Counted from the stretch's first letter, positions 23,711 to 37,858 are shown. The stretch is 64,000 nt of DNA from Psilocybe azurescens (GCA_023853785.1 JAJIRX010000880.1:186001-250000); one strand, 5' to 3'. The notes: generated by a model not told the origin, from the sequence alone. Numbers and translations are program-made.

Positions 23711-24840
23711 ATTTCTCATACTGATACGGTGTGCCTAAGAAAAAAAACCAATGCTTTACATACATCACCGATAAAACGGATGGCAAAGGCAAAGGCAAAA
23801 GCAATCAGGGGAGACCCTGTTTTTTGATTCTATTCATTCTATTGTGATGATCCCTCGTATTTATTGCATCACATAGGTGCATTCATTCGAACATACATAT
23901 CAGCTATAAATTAGACTGCCTCCTATCTGCATACTACGTATGTGCCCTTCAAAGCCACTACCTAGCACTTATCACAAACTCCGTGCGTAGTGGTCTGTCA
24001 CGTTATAAATACCATGGTGACTCCTCTGGACTCCTTGCTTCTTCTCTCATTCATTCACTCATGATGTACATGTAGCGTAGTCCAGTGAGTGATCTATCTT
24101 TCTATTCTATTCAAGTCCATGATCATCTTCACACCTCATCAGAAACTAAATAAAAGACTAAGCCCATGGTCCATGATGCAACGATCTCACTCCGAGTCGT
24201 CCCAATAATGCACTGAATCGATGCCACATTCCTAATCAATTCCCAACGCCAATGCTAAAATTCCCAAAGCAGTCCACATCAGATCGCTATCTCGTGAGCT
24301 ATAAACTCTACTCTGCCTACATAAACGGTTCTATTCTAAGCCCACCAGACAGGGCAGATAAACAGAGTCCATTTTCCCACCGCCGTACCTCACCCTATTT
24401 GGCCGCTCATGTCATCAGAATCAGTTTCCCTGCAGGGGTGCGCCCCCGTGTGTGCATGGTGTGGACGGCTCAATGGAATTACTTGCGATGTAATATTGAT
24501 TAGTGATGGCAGGGCTGGGTAGTGTGAGCTGGCTTTCCGCGACCAATCACCGCTCGCCGCTCGCCGCTCTCGTGACTACGGCTTGTGCTAGACGGCCCAG
24601 GCCCCAGATCTCAAGAGCTTTGATTCGGAGTCCGGGTCGCTGTTGAGGTACAGGAGGTTACAGTTTAACGCCCTTAATTTTGCAGTCCGAGTGCTACACC
24701 AGGGCTGGGGTGCGTTGAGACGTCACTTGCTGATAAAGGAAAAGCATAAGTACGCCGCCATGACAAGTACAGTGTCATCTGTGCAACGATGTCTGATACA
24801 ATGACCAGCAGCAGCCAGTCACTCGCCCACTTAAAGCACA

Positions 24841-24872
24841 ATAGCACATCCTAGCACATCCTAGCACATCTT
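24841..24872. repeat. Tandem 11-mer repeat (AGCACATCCT-type)
   Basis: Three adjacent copies of TAGCACATCCT, the last imperfect. No coding context. Confidence 0.7.
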
Positions 24873-25451
24873 GAAAATGCAGCATGTGGTATCATATTAT
24901 CAACGAATCCAAATCCGAGACCGCTATCGCATCGCATCATATGAGAAATATACCGTAAGTATTCATTTCGCTACTAAGTAAGCAAGGGACCATTATATAG
25001 GCATGCCGCCGGGAAGTCCTTTTCAGTCGAGTTCAACTCCAGACCCACATCGGATTCAATTCCACCGCAAGATTTTAGTCAAGTCAGCAGCGTGGGGTAG
25101 GGCGGATTCATAATTCAATGGATATGCACTATTAGAGATGAGTGCTGAATAAACGGAGTGTGCATGATCTGGGACGGAATGAAAGACAGGCAGGGGGAAC
25201 GGGAACGGAGATAAGAGGGGGACGAGGTAATAGCTCAAGTTGAACCCCAGTCAAGGCTGTAACATTAATAGCGAGTTCGAGCGGCTTGCGGCCCTCAGCT
25301 TCACGGCTTGAGGAATATAAAATAACTGCCATACTGGAGCGTAAACTCTGGAAAGATCAATTAATAATACGTGCTCGAATACCATCGCGATGTTGATCAA
25401 AATTACCAGTATAGGCTAAAGTCTGGAATACGTTGATACTACTATCCGAAT

Positions 25452-25860
25452 CTACTCAATTCCCCCGAGTAAACTTTCAACGGTGTATTCTAGACTATTC
25501 TTGATTGCCTGTTTCTCCGAGTCGGAAATTCCCAGAATCCACTCGTGAGGGTACGTATTGGTATACACATGAGCCAGGGGATCTCGGAAGTAAGAGATTA
25601 AATAAACCTCCACGGGATCTCTATATAACTCTAGATATCTGTCAAGACAACATGAACCGGGAAAATGTTTTTTTACTGTATTATGATAAGGATGCATACA
25701 TACACTATTAAGGAGTAGTTCCTGATGACTCAATGCCTTAGCATCGCCTCTCGCCTCCGAGTAAAGGAGGAAGCTTAGAATGCCGGAGCTAAATTTAATA
25801 CTTACCTTTGTAGACAATAACGAGACGACCCTTTATCCATATTAAGTTTGAGGGTATCAA
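25452..25860 (-). other. Orphan coding-like fragment
   Basis: An open stretch ends at 25452 with HEWILGISDSEKQAIKNSLE. Upstream, codons for RLVIVYK precede a GTAAGT donor near 25804. Charged, helical text such as DPVEVYLISYFRDPLAHVY looks protein-like, but I cannot find a start, a complete exon chain or a family. It may be a gene remnant. Confidence 0.3.
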
Positions 25861-25899
25861 CATGAAATTAGTTTTGTGCTGACTGGGTCTAGACAGTAT

Positions 25900-28800
25900 C
25901 ATGACACAAAAGAAGAATAGAGTGCCTGATGAACTTTCGGAGCCAACGGCGAGTCCATCTACATGAGCATGACTTGAAGGCTAATGCACCGAGTGCCAAA
26001 ACATACGCTCTCAAATCTCAATGTAGATGATGTATTAACTAGGACCCCCTATTCAAAGACGCCTGATGAAGATGGATCTAGACCTCGAACGGGCGCTAAA
26101 CGGTTCTAAACTCCGAAGTCATTTCCCAATCGGCCCGCTTTATTAAGGTACAGATATAGGAGCTTTGAGGTTCTCAAGTAGTACTATTTCACACCGGAAG
26201 TTAACCTTGGATACTGCAGCAATCCTTGTCCTTGCCTCGCGGTAGCAAAACATTGCACTAGATCCGCTCTAACGCCTGGCACCGACCGGGTAGCTGTTTA
26301 CTAGCTTTTAACCGATGTATAGATAGCCCTGGGCATCCTATAATATCGTCACATTGCCCAATGCCACCGTCTGAGCCGGCGTCGTATTGGGGTGTCATCT
26401 GCCCCACGTCTGCCCATGGCCATGGCACTCGTCAAACTCTATCAAGCAATTACGATGTTTATATTCATCGGCAAGCCACTGGACTCAAAAGCTCGTAGAT
26501 TCCACTTCTCCGTTTATTTTTATCAGACAACTTACATATACTTACAACACATCGCAAGCTCTCATCTTAGGCTGTAGCATGTAGCATTTATCTCACAGTG
26601 TGTTGGTACTACCACTGGTAGTAGGATACGTCTGCTGTAAGGCTGGCATGGCATAACAGAGTGATGGCGTGATTCCTACGAATCAGTTGTATTCGATCAT
26701 AGCACAACTCGTATGACTTCGATACTCGAGGCCATAGGGTAGATGTCTTGTCTTACTTGTGGCATAAACGCCACTGTAATGATTGGCTATTTATGTACGG
26801 CTCTGTGGCTTATCTGCGGTTGCTGGTGAGCGTGACGACGTCTAGACTGGCAGAGTATCAGAGCTCGTTCGACCTAATACATTCCCTGAAATAACGAGTT
26901 TTTTGGCGGGACCACGAGTGTTAGCTGCTCAAGATCCGTGAAATCGTGATGTAATGCCCTGTTCACACCTTGGTTCCTCTGCCAGTAGACGGCCTCATCG
27001 CACTGACCAATGATGTGGCCATGGCTCACGACTGTAAACGGCCTCTCTCACGGACTGCAATACCGGCATAGTACTCGTATGTACCCTCTCCATTTCTTGT
27101 GGCAATTCTGCGCCAAGGCCTGTACGATGATGTAAACCTAGATTGACGGTGTGAGCGCACATGTCGGAGGCACGTGGCATTGAAAGCGTCAAGTCTGAGG
27201 CTATGGCAGTCAGGTGCTCGTACTAGTAGGATGTCATGTGGATTTGCATGAAGTTGAGCGCTATAGATAAGCAGCATATGCAGTGGGTCTATGAGGGATC
27301 TACGAAGCTAGGCCTTCATTTACCGTCTCCATCGATCTCCTAGACTTCTCGGATATAATCAAGCTTACGCGCTATCAGAAGCTCGAAAATTGTCTTGATT
27401 TATGGTTCCAGACATACATAGACACAGGTACGCACGCATGACAAGTAGCTCTCTAAAATGATCACACCATGGTGCTTCGAATCCCAACAGCTGGGACAAT
27501 AGGGAGGGATTGATAAGGACTTGCTGCGTAATAGAAGCTTGTTGTATACATAACTCAAATATATACCACGAGCGATCTAGTCCCATGAGAAGAGAGAGCT
27601 GTATATATCCCGGGCTTCAGATAGACATTGTTGTGTTTAAATTTACCAAATTGCATCAGCCTCACATGGTCATCCGGTCCTTCGTGATTGAGAGGCAAAA
27701 TGTAACAGCCTGAGAGCGGCGTAATTTATTAATAGTTTGCGTCTATTATCGAATGACATATATCATCAATTTTGTAACCACGACTCTCGAAAGGGCCTAG
27801 AGCGGGCTATTAGAATCCTGTGCCATTGGCAAGCTGCCACCGGTGGGGACGATCCGGAATGGAAGGGAGAAATAAATGCCGACACATCTAAATAAGCGCC
27901 CAATTCATGAACAGCTTAGAGTTTACAATGACTATAAATACAACTAGGTCACGACAAATTCGCTATAATGCCGTTGGTTTACGTTCATCCTCCTTTGATC
28001 GTCGAGTCCTGGAAATGGACCGGTACCACCCACTCAGGTCTCAGTTCCAATGTACGGGAGGTAGAGTATTCAACCAGCGAACTCCCATTGCACCCGAAAA
28101 GAACTTCAGGTGTCGGGGTCAAGTGCTCGACCTTTGTTTAACTTGGGCCAGGAGACGAACCTAGCTAATGATCGGAAAGGAAGGCCCTGAGATCTCCAAA
28201 GTGCAGGTTGGCACCCTGCAACTCGGCCTTGATGAGCTCCCAGACCGAGCGTAGTTTAGCTGATATCAGAGGAGTCTGTCTTGCCAGTTTCTCCGGTAAG
28301 TAGGGAAACGAAGTGGCTAAAAGAGTCGAGGATGAGCGATTCCGAGTCTCCGCGTCATGATAATGGCCAGAGGACGCTGTCGTGTGAAAGGATTGTCAGC
28401 CCAATCGAGTCCAGGTTCCCTGTGGGGCAGTATAGCCGGATGTGTAACATGAACTATTACAGCATGCCGACACGGTGGACGGCTTGTGCTGGGGGTTTCT
28501 GGCTGTTTGGATTGCTGGTGTCAGAGGCGGTGAGCATGCCTTGCAAAGGAATGATACCTGAGGATACTCTTGAGCGGTACGTCGGTGCGGTCGTGCATCA
28601 GACCAATGAACTTGCCGCGGGAGACTTCGGGGCGTTGTAAATAATAAGAGGTAAAGGTCGCTAAATGTTTCACCGCGTGTCTACGACCGGACAATGTTCT
28701 GTTAAAAGAATACATAAGAGGGTCAATATTGAATACTATATCAAGATAAAGAACTCGCTTGACATTGTAGAAAGAGATTTAAGCAGTGGTTTTGCCACGG

Positions 28801-28916
28801 TGCACGCCGTGCTGGGCGGAGTTTGATGTCGTCCGGCTGTCCGCGTCATTGCTGACTGAATCAATCCGAACTTCATATTTAACACTCCTAAGTTCAAGTC
28901 CACGACCTCGTTTACA
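25900..28916. other. Gene-poor region
   Basis: About 3 kb without a recognisable gene, RNA or repeat. Short open frames here have no family resemblance and no convincing splice context. Confidence 0.4.
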
Positions 28917-31900
28917 ATGCCTACGGATATAGATGCCGGATTACAACCACCCGAAGACACTCAGAAGAAAGCAAGGAAGAGACGGTTAAGAGGAGCATGC
29001 GACGCGTGTCGAATCAGGAAGAGTAAGTATTGTCCTGACAGAGACCACATAAGATGTACAACTTATTTCTGCCTATCCTCATTGTCCTGCGCCAGCTAAG
29101 TGTAAGTCACTGCCTTTCTCTCATGATTTATGAGCTGACTGAAACGTTTATCCTCATATAGGTGATAGTGCGGAAAGCCCTATGAACATTTGCTCTACCT
29201 GTATAGCCAACAAAACGCGATGTCGACATGATATGCCCCGTTATCAGAAAGTATTTCAATGTTGCTTTAATAGAGATGCTCTGAAAGAACTTTGTTCCCT
29301 CTTCTCATAGCTAATTGATAAACATGAAGAAGCTATTAAGTATATGCTGTTCAATATACATATTATTCCTCCTGACTAATTTCGGAGATTATAGTTATAT
29401 CAATACCCTGCAAGATAGAATTCAGAAGTTGGAGGATTTCATTCACAGAGTGCGGCTTTCTTTACTTGTCAACACCTAGTCCGCCATCTCGACTAACGCG
29501 TCACGAATCAGGCCCATCCAGGCGAGGATATAGATCGCATTATTAGTGCCCCCTTCGTGATAATCATCCCATTGCTTATGGTCATACTGAAACTGCCCCC
29601 GGATCATTCATCCCCATAGCACTGAGCTATTCTAATAGCCACAGTTCGTCTACATGCACGATGACTCCTGCATCGACGACGCAAGAAGATGCCGATGGGT
29701 TGGAAGCAGAAGATCTTGCCGAAATCACTCTTTGCGAGGAATTGCAAAAGCTCACCACCGTTGACGCTGAAGATGCCCGATTCTTCGGACAAGCTAGGTG
29801 AGTATCTTCTTTTTTAGGCATTGTCACTTCCTATAGGAGTGCTCGCAGCTGGGTTATGTTGGCCAAACATGTGGCCGATGTAAGAAACGAAATCATTGGT
29901 GATTCCGTAGCGGTGCGAGATTTAGTGAAGTATAGGCGAGCCATGTACTGGAAACTGAGTCCGGTATGTCCCCACCAGCTTGATTCTACTATGACCAGCT
30001 GTACTGATCACCTTGCAGTGGGAACTTCCCTACGTTGATGACCCGGAAACCCATTATATCTATCCTGAAGATGGCTTACTCACAAGCCTTGTCTCTCTGT
30101 ACTTCAAGAAAGTAAACAGTATAATACCGGTTCTTCACTATCCAACATTTATAAGATCACTTTCAGCGGGACAACATCATTGGGATGCATCTTTTGGCAT
30201 GGTCGTTCTGTTGGTCTGCGCCCATGGTGCAAAGTACTCCAAGGATCCTCGGGTGACTGTGATGGATGACTCGATTGGCTTGTCCGCTGGATGGATCTAC
30301 TTCTGTCAGGTTCCGTTGCATCGGAAGCAACTGCTTTACAAATCGACTGTGTATGATTTGCAATATTACGCTGCAAGTTCTCCGTCTTATCCCCGTCCAA
30401 TGTCCGTGATTACTGATTCGTCAAGACTAATTTAGCTTGCGTCGATGTTTCTTGTTGGAACATCTATGCCGTACGCTTCCTGGAATCTAACGGCCATCGG
30501 CCTACGGTATGGGTATGAGAAGGGTGTGCATCGTCGTCATGGACAAAGTCATGTTCCGACTGTGGAGAACGAGCTTCTAAAGCGTGCGTTTTGGTGAGTG
30601 GAGTTCTTCGACACGTATACATAGTGATTTAATATCTCCAATAGGGCGCTTGTTTGCGTAGACAGTTTTGCTAGCTCATTTGTTGGCCGACCTTGCTCAA
30701 TGCATGAGACGTACGTACTCGTTCGTCCAAGTGAGGCCATATTCGTCATCAAACTCCTTTATGGTAGACATGATGTTGAATATCCCATTGAGTGTGACGA
30801 CGAATATTGGGAAACCGGTGATCCCACAACAACATTCCGGCAACCGGAAGGAAAACCTTGCTCGATAACCGCCTTCAACTATTTTATCAAGCTCTGCGAA
30901 ATTCTTGGGTTTGCGCTGAGGACATTGTATGCAAACAAGAAGTCGAAAATACTCTTGGGGTTCATCGGAGCCGATTGGGAAGAAAGAATGGTCGCAGAAC
31001 TAGACTCTTCAATGAATAAGTGGAGGGAAGATCTCCCTAAATATCGTATGTCATTCATCGTAAAGTTGTTCTTCTATTCTTGACCAACCAAATACGTTGA
31101 AAATGTCAGTTCAATGGGACCCGGAAAGAAATGATTCTACGTTCTTTCATCAATCTGTCAACCTTCATCTTTCTTACTATTATGTCCAGATTCAAATCCA
31201 TCGACCCTATCTAACGAAGAAGTCGTCGTTAACACCTCTTTCCCTTGCGATGTGTAACAATTCAGCCAGGGCGTGTTCACATATCCTAGAAGCTTCCCTG
31301 GCCAGAGGTACTCGAATACTTCCCAACGCAGTGGTCAGTGGTCTCTCGATGTTTCAAACACAGCATCTGATCAGCCTTGACATGTTCAACGATAGTCTAT
31401 CGCGTACATAGCAGGCATGGTCATTACCTTGAACTTACTGGGTAATTGGTCCGTCGGACAGTCATACAACCCCAGAGAGGATATGGAGAATCTTCAAAAA
31501 TGTGTTGACTATTTAGAGGCAATCGAAGACAGGTTGGCATTTGACTCTTAATATCAGCTGGCTCTTTTGGCTAATAAATTGGCAGATGGTATGCCGCCGG
31601 GAAACTCCTGTTAGAGTTCTTTTTATATTTCAGATTTCTTCCAACTAACCCAGCGTTCCTCCGGTGACAGTGATAGTTTAAAAGAAGCAGGCGATATTTC
31701 TGGGCACGAGCCCGTGTTAAGCAGTCATACTGTATCAGCTAGTGGTCCATCTACGGCGCAACTGGAACCCATGGGTACAATCGAAATGTCAGACAGCATT
31801 TTCAATAACATGTCTTCATCGAGCGCCGGATCAGGATCAACGCAGGCGCTAAACAATTGGGATCTGCAACGACTATTACTTGTAGAGATGGGTTATCTCC

Positions 31901-32068
31901 CAGCGGACTCGGCGTCTGATGACATGCTCCCCCAGCTGGCCACGGCGGTATATACTCACTGAATCCTGAGGCCACCGCACCGCCATTTGAGAGTGGGGCC
32001 GATTCTTCTTTTCCACCAACCACTAACACGTTTACTCTGTCGTCTGATACCTCAAATTTGGTTAGGTG
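28917..32068 (+). CDS. Zn2Cys6 transcription factor with fungal-specific middle domain
   Basis: Starts MPTDIDAGLQPPEDTQ, then a basic stretch and the zinc cluster CDACRIRKTKC...C-STC...C (spacing CX2CX6CX9CX2CX6C). The cluster is split by two introns around a 6-nt micro-exon (29096-29101, CTAAGT), which supplies Lys-Cys codon parts. Downstream exons read the fungal_trans (PF04082-type) domain: DGLLTSLVSLYFKKVNSIIPVLHYPTF, WDASFGMVVLLVCAHGA, LASMFLVGTSMPYASWN, IGLRYGYEKGVHRR, ENELLKRAFWALVCVDSF and GRPCSMHE. Further C-terminal helices include HLSYYYVQIQIHRPYL. An in-frame stop lies at 31960-31962 (YTH*); a small intron or a 2-base shift would extend it to NTFTLSSDTSNLVR at about 32068. Adjacent to two transporters and likely regulating them or a nearby pathway (inference). 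Confidence 0.85.
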
Positions 32069-32612
32069 AACTTCAATCATTCAGAGTTTACGTTGCACAG
32101 CACCAACAGTGAGTACAAACAGCCTTGAGGAATGGAACATGTATCTTTCTCCTATGGGTAGACTATGAGTGTTGGTTACCACATTTCACGCTGTAAGGTT
32201 GCGCAAGCCGGCCAAGGAAAGCAATACAATATATATTACAAGTTGTATGGCGATTGCTATGAAATGTTGAGCTGTGGTATTGAAAGTTCACAGTGTACGT
32301 GTCGACCTGTGTCAACGTGTCCAGCATGGTGTCACTGTACTTAAAGCCGACATGATTTGAAATATAATAAAGTTACGAACAAGCAAAGTAAAGGTAAGAC
32401 CACAAAAACATTCCGACTTCACCGGAAAACCCACGGTAAAATATCGGTAAAACATGCCCCGCATTTGTGAGCGCCGTCGTTTAGAGTTGTGAGGTTTAAA
32501 TATAAATAAACGTCGAGTTCGTTTACTCACTCACTGTCCATCGTCCATATTCTCCAGTCTACAACTTCAGAACCTTCTACTCTGCGCATAAACAAACTCA
32601 AGTATAGAAGCC

Positions 32613-34924
32613 ATGGATCGATTTTCCTCAGGCTCGCAAATGGGCGTGCTTATGGAACTTACTGCCGCTCACACACTATCTCGAAACCACTTGTCGTCCT
32701 CGTCCTCGAAATCGAAAGTAGGTGTGGATGTTGTGGATCCCATCCCAGCTCCGCAACCAAGGAGAGTCTCTGTGGAAGATACTTTATCACCTGAAGAAAG
32801 GAATGCTGCTGATAGGCAAAGCGTATTGGGAAACGGAGACAAAGTAACGGGAAAGATCACCCGAGAACAGAGGTTCACCGGTCGAGCGCAGTTCTTGTCT
32901 CTCTGTTTCACTTTATTTCTGGCTGGATGGAACGACGGAACGACTGGACCTCTTTTGCTTCGCTTCCAGGAGGTGTACCACGTATGTTTCATCCAGTCTC
33001 GTCTCAACCTTGCCCGACATAACACCACGGATTTGTTTAGGTCAATTTCACCATTGTGTCTCTAATTTTCGTATTTGCGTGTATTGTAAGTCTTTCTCTT
33101 GACATGTTCGGTTCTCTCCTGTGTGCTTAGTGTTTTGTTAGGGATTCCTTTCCGGAGCTTTAGCAAACATTCACCTAACTGAGAAAATTGGGTTCGGCAA
33201 GGTGAGTACATGCTCTCTGATGCTACACCTTTTACACCTTTGAACTCTAAGCTGATCTTGTCTACTCTCATTCCAACAGGCTATCGCTTTCGGTTCCGTG
33301 TGTCAAATTGTAGCATATAGCATACAATGTGCAGCACCCCATTCCCAGTATTCGTTATGGCGTACGCCATCAATGGTGCTGGAGTCGCTCTCCAGGTTTT
33401 ATCTTCTTAACCTTTACTGTCCCGTCTTCGTTGGGTTGATTGAAATTTCTAGGATGCTCAAGCAAACGGTTTTGTTGCGACATTGAGGGATAATCCTGAA
33501 TCCAAAATGGGTATCCTTCATGCTGCTTATGGTGCGCACATCGTTTCTATTATTCTCTTTATCATCCCTCCCTCTCCCTCTCTCCAACAGACTCCATACA
33601 TGGTGGCCACGAAGATCTTATGAGCCACGTGTACTGAGTCTCCTCGTTTTTTATATTGATCTCGAAAATTTATTCCAAATTTCCAATACTAATCGTGATG
33701 CTTGGCAGGGTTGGGAGCATTCGCTGCCCCGTTGGTGGCAACTCAGTTCGCGCATCTTCCGAGATGGTCTTTTCATTTTTTGGTGTCGTTGGGACTCTCT
33801 GTCATCAACACCTTAGTTCTCGTGTCCGTCTTCAGGTTTAGACGACAGGATGGTGAGAAATCTATTTCCCACAAGAAAATATAGTTGCTCACAGTACTTC
33901 TGCCTTTCGAACCCTATTTTCTCCTTTGCTATCTCTAGACTGTCTTATCGAAGCTGGAGAGGTTATCCCGGAGAGGACTGCTGCACAGGAAGAGCAGAGT
34001 CGATCACAAAATACATTCGGGATGGTTATACGTAACCGCTCAGTACACTTGCTTGCTTTCTTCATTCTTGTATACGTTGGTGTGGAAGTTACCATTGGAG
34101 GTACGTATTTTGCGCATCGGATAGAGCGACAGGCGCAGAAGGATTATATGTTACAATTCTGACATATCCTGTCTGTGGTAAATTTTAGGTTGGATTGTAA
34201 CCTTTATCATCGATCAGAGGAGTGGTGGACCTTCTGCGGGTTATATTTCCTCTGGATTCTTCGGCGGTATGTGATCTATTCTGGCAGTCGTTTAGCACAA
34301 AAATAGATAAACTGATTTCATTCTTCCGTTATTTTGTTAAGGTCTTACTGTAGGTCGTGTTCTTCTTTTGTGGGTAAACAAAAAGGTACGTGTTAAAATT
34401 TGTCCATGTTGCAACAGGTTGGGCTGACCTACTTTCTTCCCGTCAAGGTCGGAGAAAGACGCGTTTTGTTCCTCTATGGCACACTATGTTTCGCGTACGA
34501 CATTTCTACCGACAGTCTTTATATTGGATGTGAACTGACCAATACTTCAGGCTAGAATTCGTAATCTGGTTTGTACCGTCGCTTATAGGAAACGCGGTGG
34601 CGATCTCTATCGTTGGTGTCCTCCTCGGACCGATGTATCCCATTGTGATGAATCAGGCATCGCGCATTCTACCACGGTGGATCTTAACAGGTTCTATTGG
34701 ATGGATTGCTGGCTTTGGACAGGCTGGAAGTGCACTTTTCCCTTTCATCACGGGTGCGGTTGCCGAGAGGCACGGAATCAAGACCCTGCAGCCATTGTGA
34801 GTGTTCAAGCTTTTGCGTATTTGCCACTACTTATTAACTTTTCTCTGAAAGGCTTATTTCGATGATGGCGCTCATGATGGCGCTGTGGGCAGTGGTACCC
34901 AGCGCACCTGCAAGGCTGGATTAA
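32613..34924 (+). CDS. MFS transporter, BSC6-like, copy 1 (one frame break)
   Basis: Major facilitator superfamily permease of a fungal group annotated after yeast Bsc6. A cytosolic N-terminal arm of about 95 residues leads to TM1 with FLAGWNDGTTGPLLLRFQEVY. Then VNFTIVSLIFV, SGALANIHLTEKIGFGKAI (loop 2-3), MAYAINGAGVALQ, DAQANGFVATL, MGILHAAYG and LGAFAAPLVATQFA. The second half has VHLLAFFILVYVGVEVTIGGW, SAGYISSGFFGGLTVGR, GNAVAISIVGVLLGPMYPIVMN and GSIGWIAGFGQAGSALFPF. Exons are many and short; the end is ALWAVVPSAPARLD, stop 34922-34924. At the C-run 33337-33340 one C is missing against copy 2 (AAPPFPVFV expected). Substrate unknown. Confidence 0.85.
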
Positions 34925-35495
34925 AACGGCCACACTACGAATTCTAGTATTACTCTGTCTTCAAAGATAGTAGGGTCGTATCTGTCTTTGAAGTAACGTC
35001 TGTGTATTTATAGCGCTCGAAATCATATTACTCCCAGGTACAATAGCCTCTGGGAAGTTTGCAATCCTCAAATTCCCATGGTTAGGCTCGACGATAGTCC
35101 TATCGTTAAACGGATTAATCGCATTCAGAACCCCTGCTCTGAGTGAAGCTGTTGTTAATATATGCGCCCTTCTTGATCAGTTTTTCTGGTTCTTCAAACA
35201 TAGGACGGATTTTATGTCTTGATTTACTTTCCATTTGGCGTTAGGTTATTAACATGTGGTCATCGGTTGTAGATCAGTAAAGTTTCAGATTAGATTATTA
35301 CCGTAATAACTTCGGTATAACACGACCGGTTACTTATGTTTTAACTGTCGAGAGCCCTTGGCCTCATTCCCCCACCATCTCCAAACTGGAGAATCAAAAA
35401 TCTAGATCCTGCTCGTACAACTGTACGCAAGTGCGATCTGAGGCAGTCAAGCGTCGAAGATATACATATCCCTCAGTCTCCCAAAGGGTGTCAGT

Positions 35496-37858
35496 ATGGA
35501 CCCCATAGCTGCTCACGCCACGTCTCGAACGCACCCCTCGACAGTGAATCCTAAAGTTGACGTGATTGGAAGGAACCTCACACTTACACCTGAGCCTACG
35601 ATAGGCTCAGATAAAAAAGACGCCAGGATCAGACAAGGGGAGTGTTATCGCAAGTGCGAGTGCGACAGTGGGAGAAGGGCATGGAGATAAGAAAACAACG
35701 AGGAGTCTCACGCATGAACAGAAGATTATCTCACTGGTGCAGTTCTTGTCTCTTTGCTTGACGTTATTCCTCGCCGGCTGGAATGACGGCACGACTGGCC
35801 CGCTTTTGCCTCGTTTCCAGGAGGTCTACAAGGTTTGTCTCCTGGCTTCTGTGATACGGATTAACGGTATTTCGTGTTAAATTACGATATCTGTCAACTA
35901 ATCAAGCCGTTTGATTTTCATTGGGGTTATGTTTAGGTCAATTTTACGATTGTATCCCTAATTTTTGTCTTCGCATGTGTGGCAAGTCGATTCAACCATG
36001 TGGCTCGTTATGCTTATTGCTCAACTTCTTGATAGGGATTTCTTACGGGGGCATTGGCCAATATTCACTTGACCGATAGAATTGGCTTTGGTAAAGTGAG
36101 TATGACCTACAAGGGAATATTACGTTCAAAGGAGCTGAAGGTATCATTTGGGTAGACCATTGTGTTCGGATCTGTATGTCAAGTCATAGCGTATAGCATA
36201 CAATCATCCGCCCCTCCCTTCCCGGCGTTCGTATTGGCGTATGCCATCAATGGGGCTGGACTCGCACTCCAGGTATCTATCCAACTTCAGTCGTTAATTC
36301 ACTATCTTCGTCAACGATTGCTATAAGCTGTCATACTTGATTGTTTGCTCATTAGAACGGGATCTGATTTGCTCGCCATTTTTTGTAGGATGCACAAGCA
36401 AATGGCTTTGTTGCCACATTGACTGATAACCCGGAATCAAAAATGGGTATCCTGCATGCTGCATATGGTATTTTCCTTTTTTAATTAGTCTTCACCCTTC
36501 TTCTCTCCGCGGCAATCTCCTTTACATCTTTATGTATGCAGTCTTTGAAGAGAAGACAACACGAGCCTCATCTTTCTCTACCCACTTGAGCTTTTTTATC
36601 TGACTTCATTTCTGGTGGCAGGTTTAGGAGCATTTGCATCTCCGTTGGTTGCTACTCAGTTCGCCCAGCTACGGAGATGGTCTTTCCACTTTTGGTGTCT
36701 CTCGGGATCGCTATCACCAATACCGTTATTTTGGTGGTCGTCTTCAAGCTTAAACGACAAGACGGTAAGGCTGTATTACAAAGGGAAAAGACCTTGCTCA
36801 CTTTTAATGTTTCTTTACCCGGTCCCTCTTTCTTTGTGGGGAATTTAGACTGCCTTAAAGAAGCAGGAGAACATATTCCGGAGAAGACTGCTGCTCAGGA
36901 AGAGCAAGATCAGGGCAACAGTACGTTCAAAACTGTGATGCGCACTCGTGCAGTGCATCTTCTGGCATTCTTCATCCTTGTATATGTTGGAGTGGAAGTC
37001 ACCATAGGAGGTACGTTCTCTCACCGCGCTGGGCTCACTCGTGATCATGCACGTAATCTCATGATATTCTATTTTACATTTTTTAATGATCTTTACAGGT
37101 TGGATTGTAACTTTCATTATCGATGTTAGAGGCGGTGGGCCGTCTTCGGGGTACATCTCATCCGGTTTCTTTGGAGGTAAGAATCAGAAGCAGCGTCGAA
37201 GGCAGTATTCTGGCGCTAATTTGCTGTTTCTTCAAGGTTTGACTGTTGGTCGAGTCGCTCTACTATGGGTAAATAAAAAGGTAATTGCTGCGGTCGGATG
37301 GCACAGACAAAAGTTGAAATAGCTCGACTGACAAACCTTTCTCCAATCACAGGTCGGAGAAAGACGCGTTATGTTCATATATTCTATGCTTTGTCTCGCG
37401 TATGCCTTTTCCATCTTTTTCCTCTCCTCCCCAAAATGACTAATTTTTTACCGACTTTTCATATCACAACAGCCTGGAATTTGTGATCTGGTTTGTACCG
37501 TCCCTAGTAGGAAATGCAGTGGCGGTCTCCATCGTTGGTGTCCTCCTCGGCCCGATGTATCCGATTGTCATGAACCAGACGTCACGCATTCTACCACGGT
37601 GGATATTGACAGGATCAATTGGATGGATCGCGGGATTTGGCCAGGCTGGAAGTGCGTTTTTCCCATTCGTAACCGGGGCTATTGCGGAGAAGCATGGAAT
37701 TAAGAGCTTGCAGCCGTTGTGGGTGTTCATGTTCAGAGTATAATAGATTCACAGCTGACCATAAATTTTAATTACCCCTCCGAAGGTTAGTTGCGATGAT
37801 AGTTTTGATGATGATGTTATGGGCACTTGTCCCGAGAGCGCCCTTGCGACCGGATTGA
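35496..37858 (+). CDS. MFS transporter, BSC6-like, copy 2 (two frame breaks)
   Basis: Tandem paralogue of the gene at 32613-34924 with the same exon pattern and signature loops: FLAGWNDGTTGPLLPRFQEVYK, VNFTIVSLIFVFACV, GALANIHLTDRIGFGK, APPFPAFVLAYAINGAGLALQ, DAQANGFVATL, MGILHAAYG, LGAFASPLVATQFAQL, VTIGGWIVTFIIDV, GNAVAVSIVGVLLGPMYPIVMN and IAGFGQAGSAFFPF. The last exon encodes LWALVPRAPLRPD. Two one-base shifts interrupt it: the A-run 35613-35618 (one A too many; the N-terminal arm then reads KKTPGSDKGSVIASAS) and the T-run 36690-36693 (one T too few in FHFLVSLG). Copy 1 is intact at the second site and copy 2 at copy 1's break, so each paralogue shows what the other lost. Confidence 0.85.

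Larger units (their letters stand above)
22555..24900. other. TUP1 upstream region, no gene seen
   Basis: About 2.3 kb of pyrimidine- and microsatellite-rich DNA upstream of TUP1. No conserved protein. It contains CATCTC hexamer repeats (about 23683-23710) and an 11-mer repeated three times near 24841-24872. Likely the long regulatory and 5' leader region of TUP1. Confidence 0.45.

Noticed and set aside
28281..28640. 119-aa plus-strand frame near the Zn2Cys6 gene
   Set aside because: No recognisable motif, no splice partners, unusual composition; probably chance.
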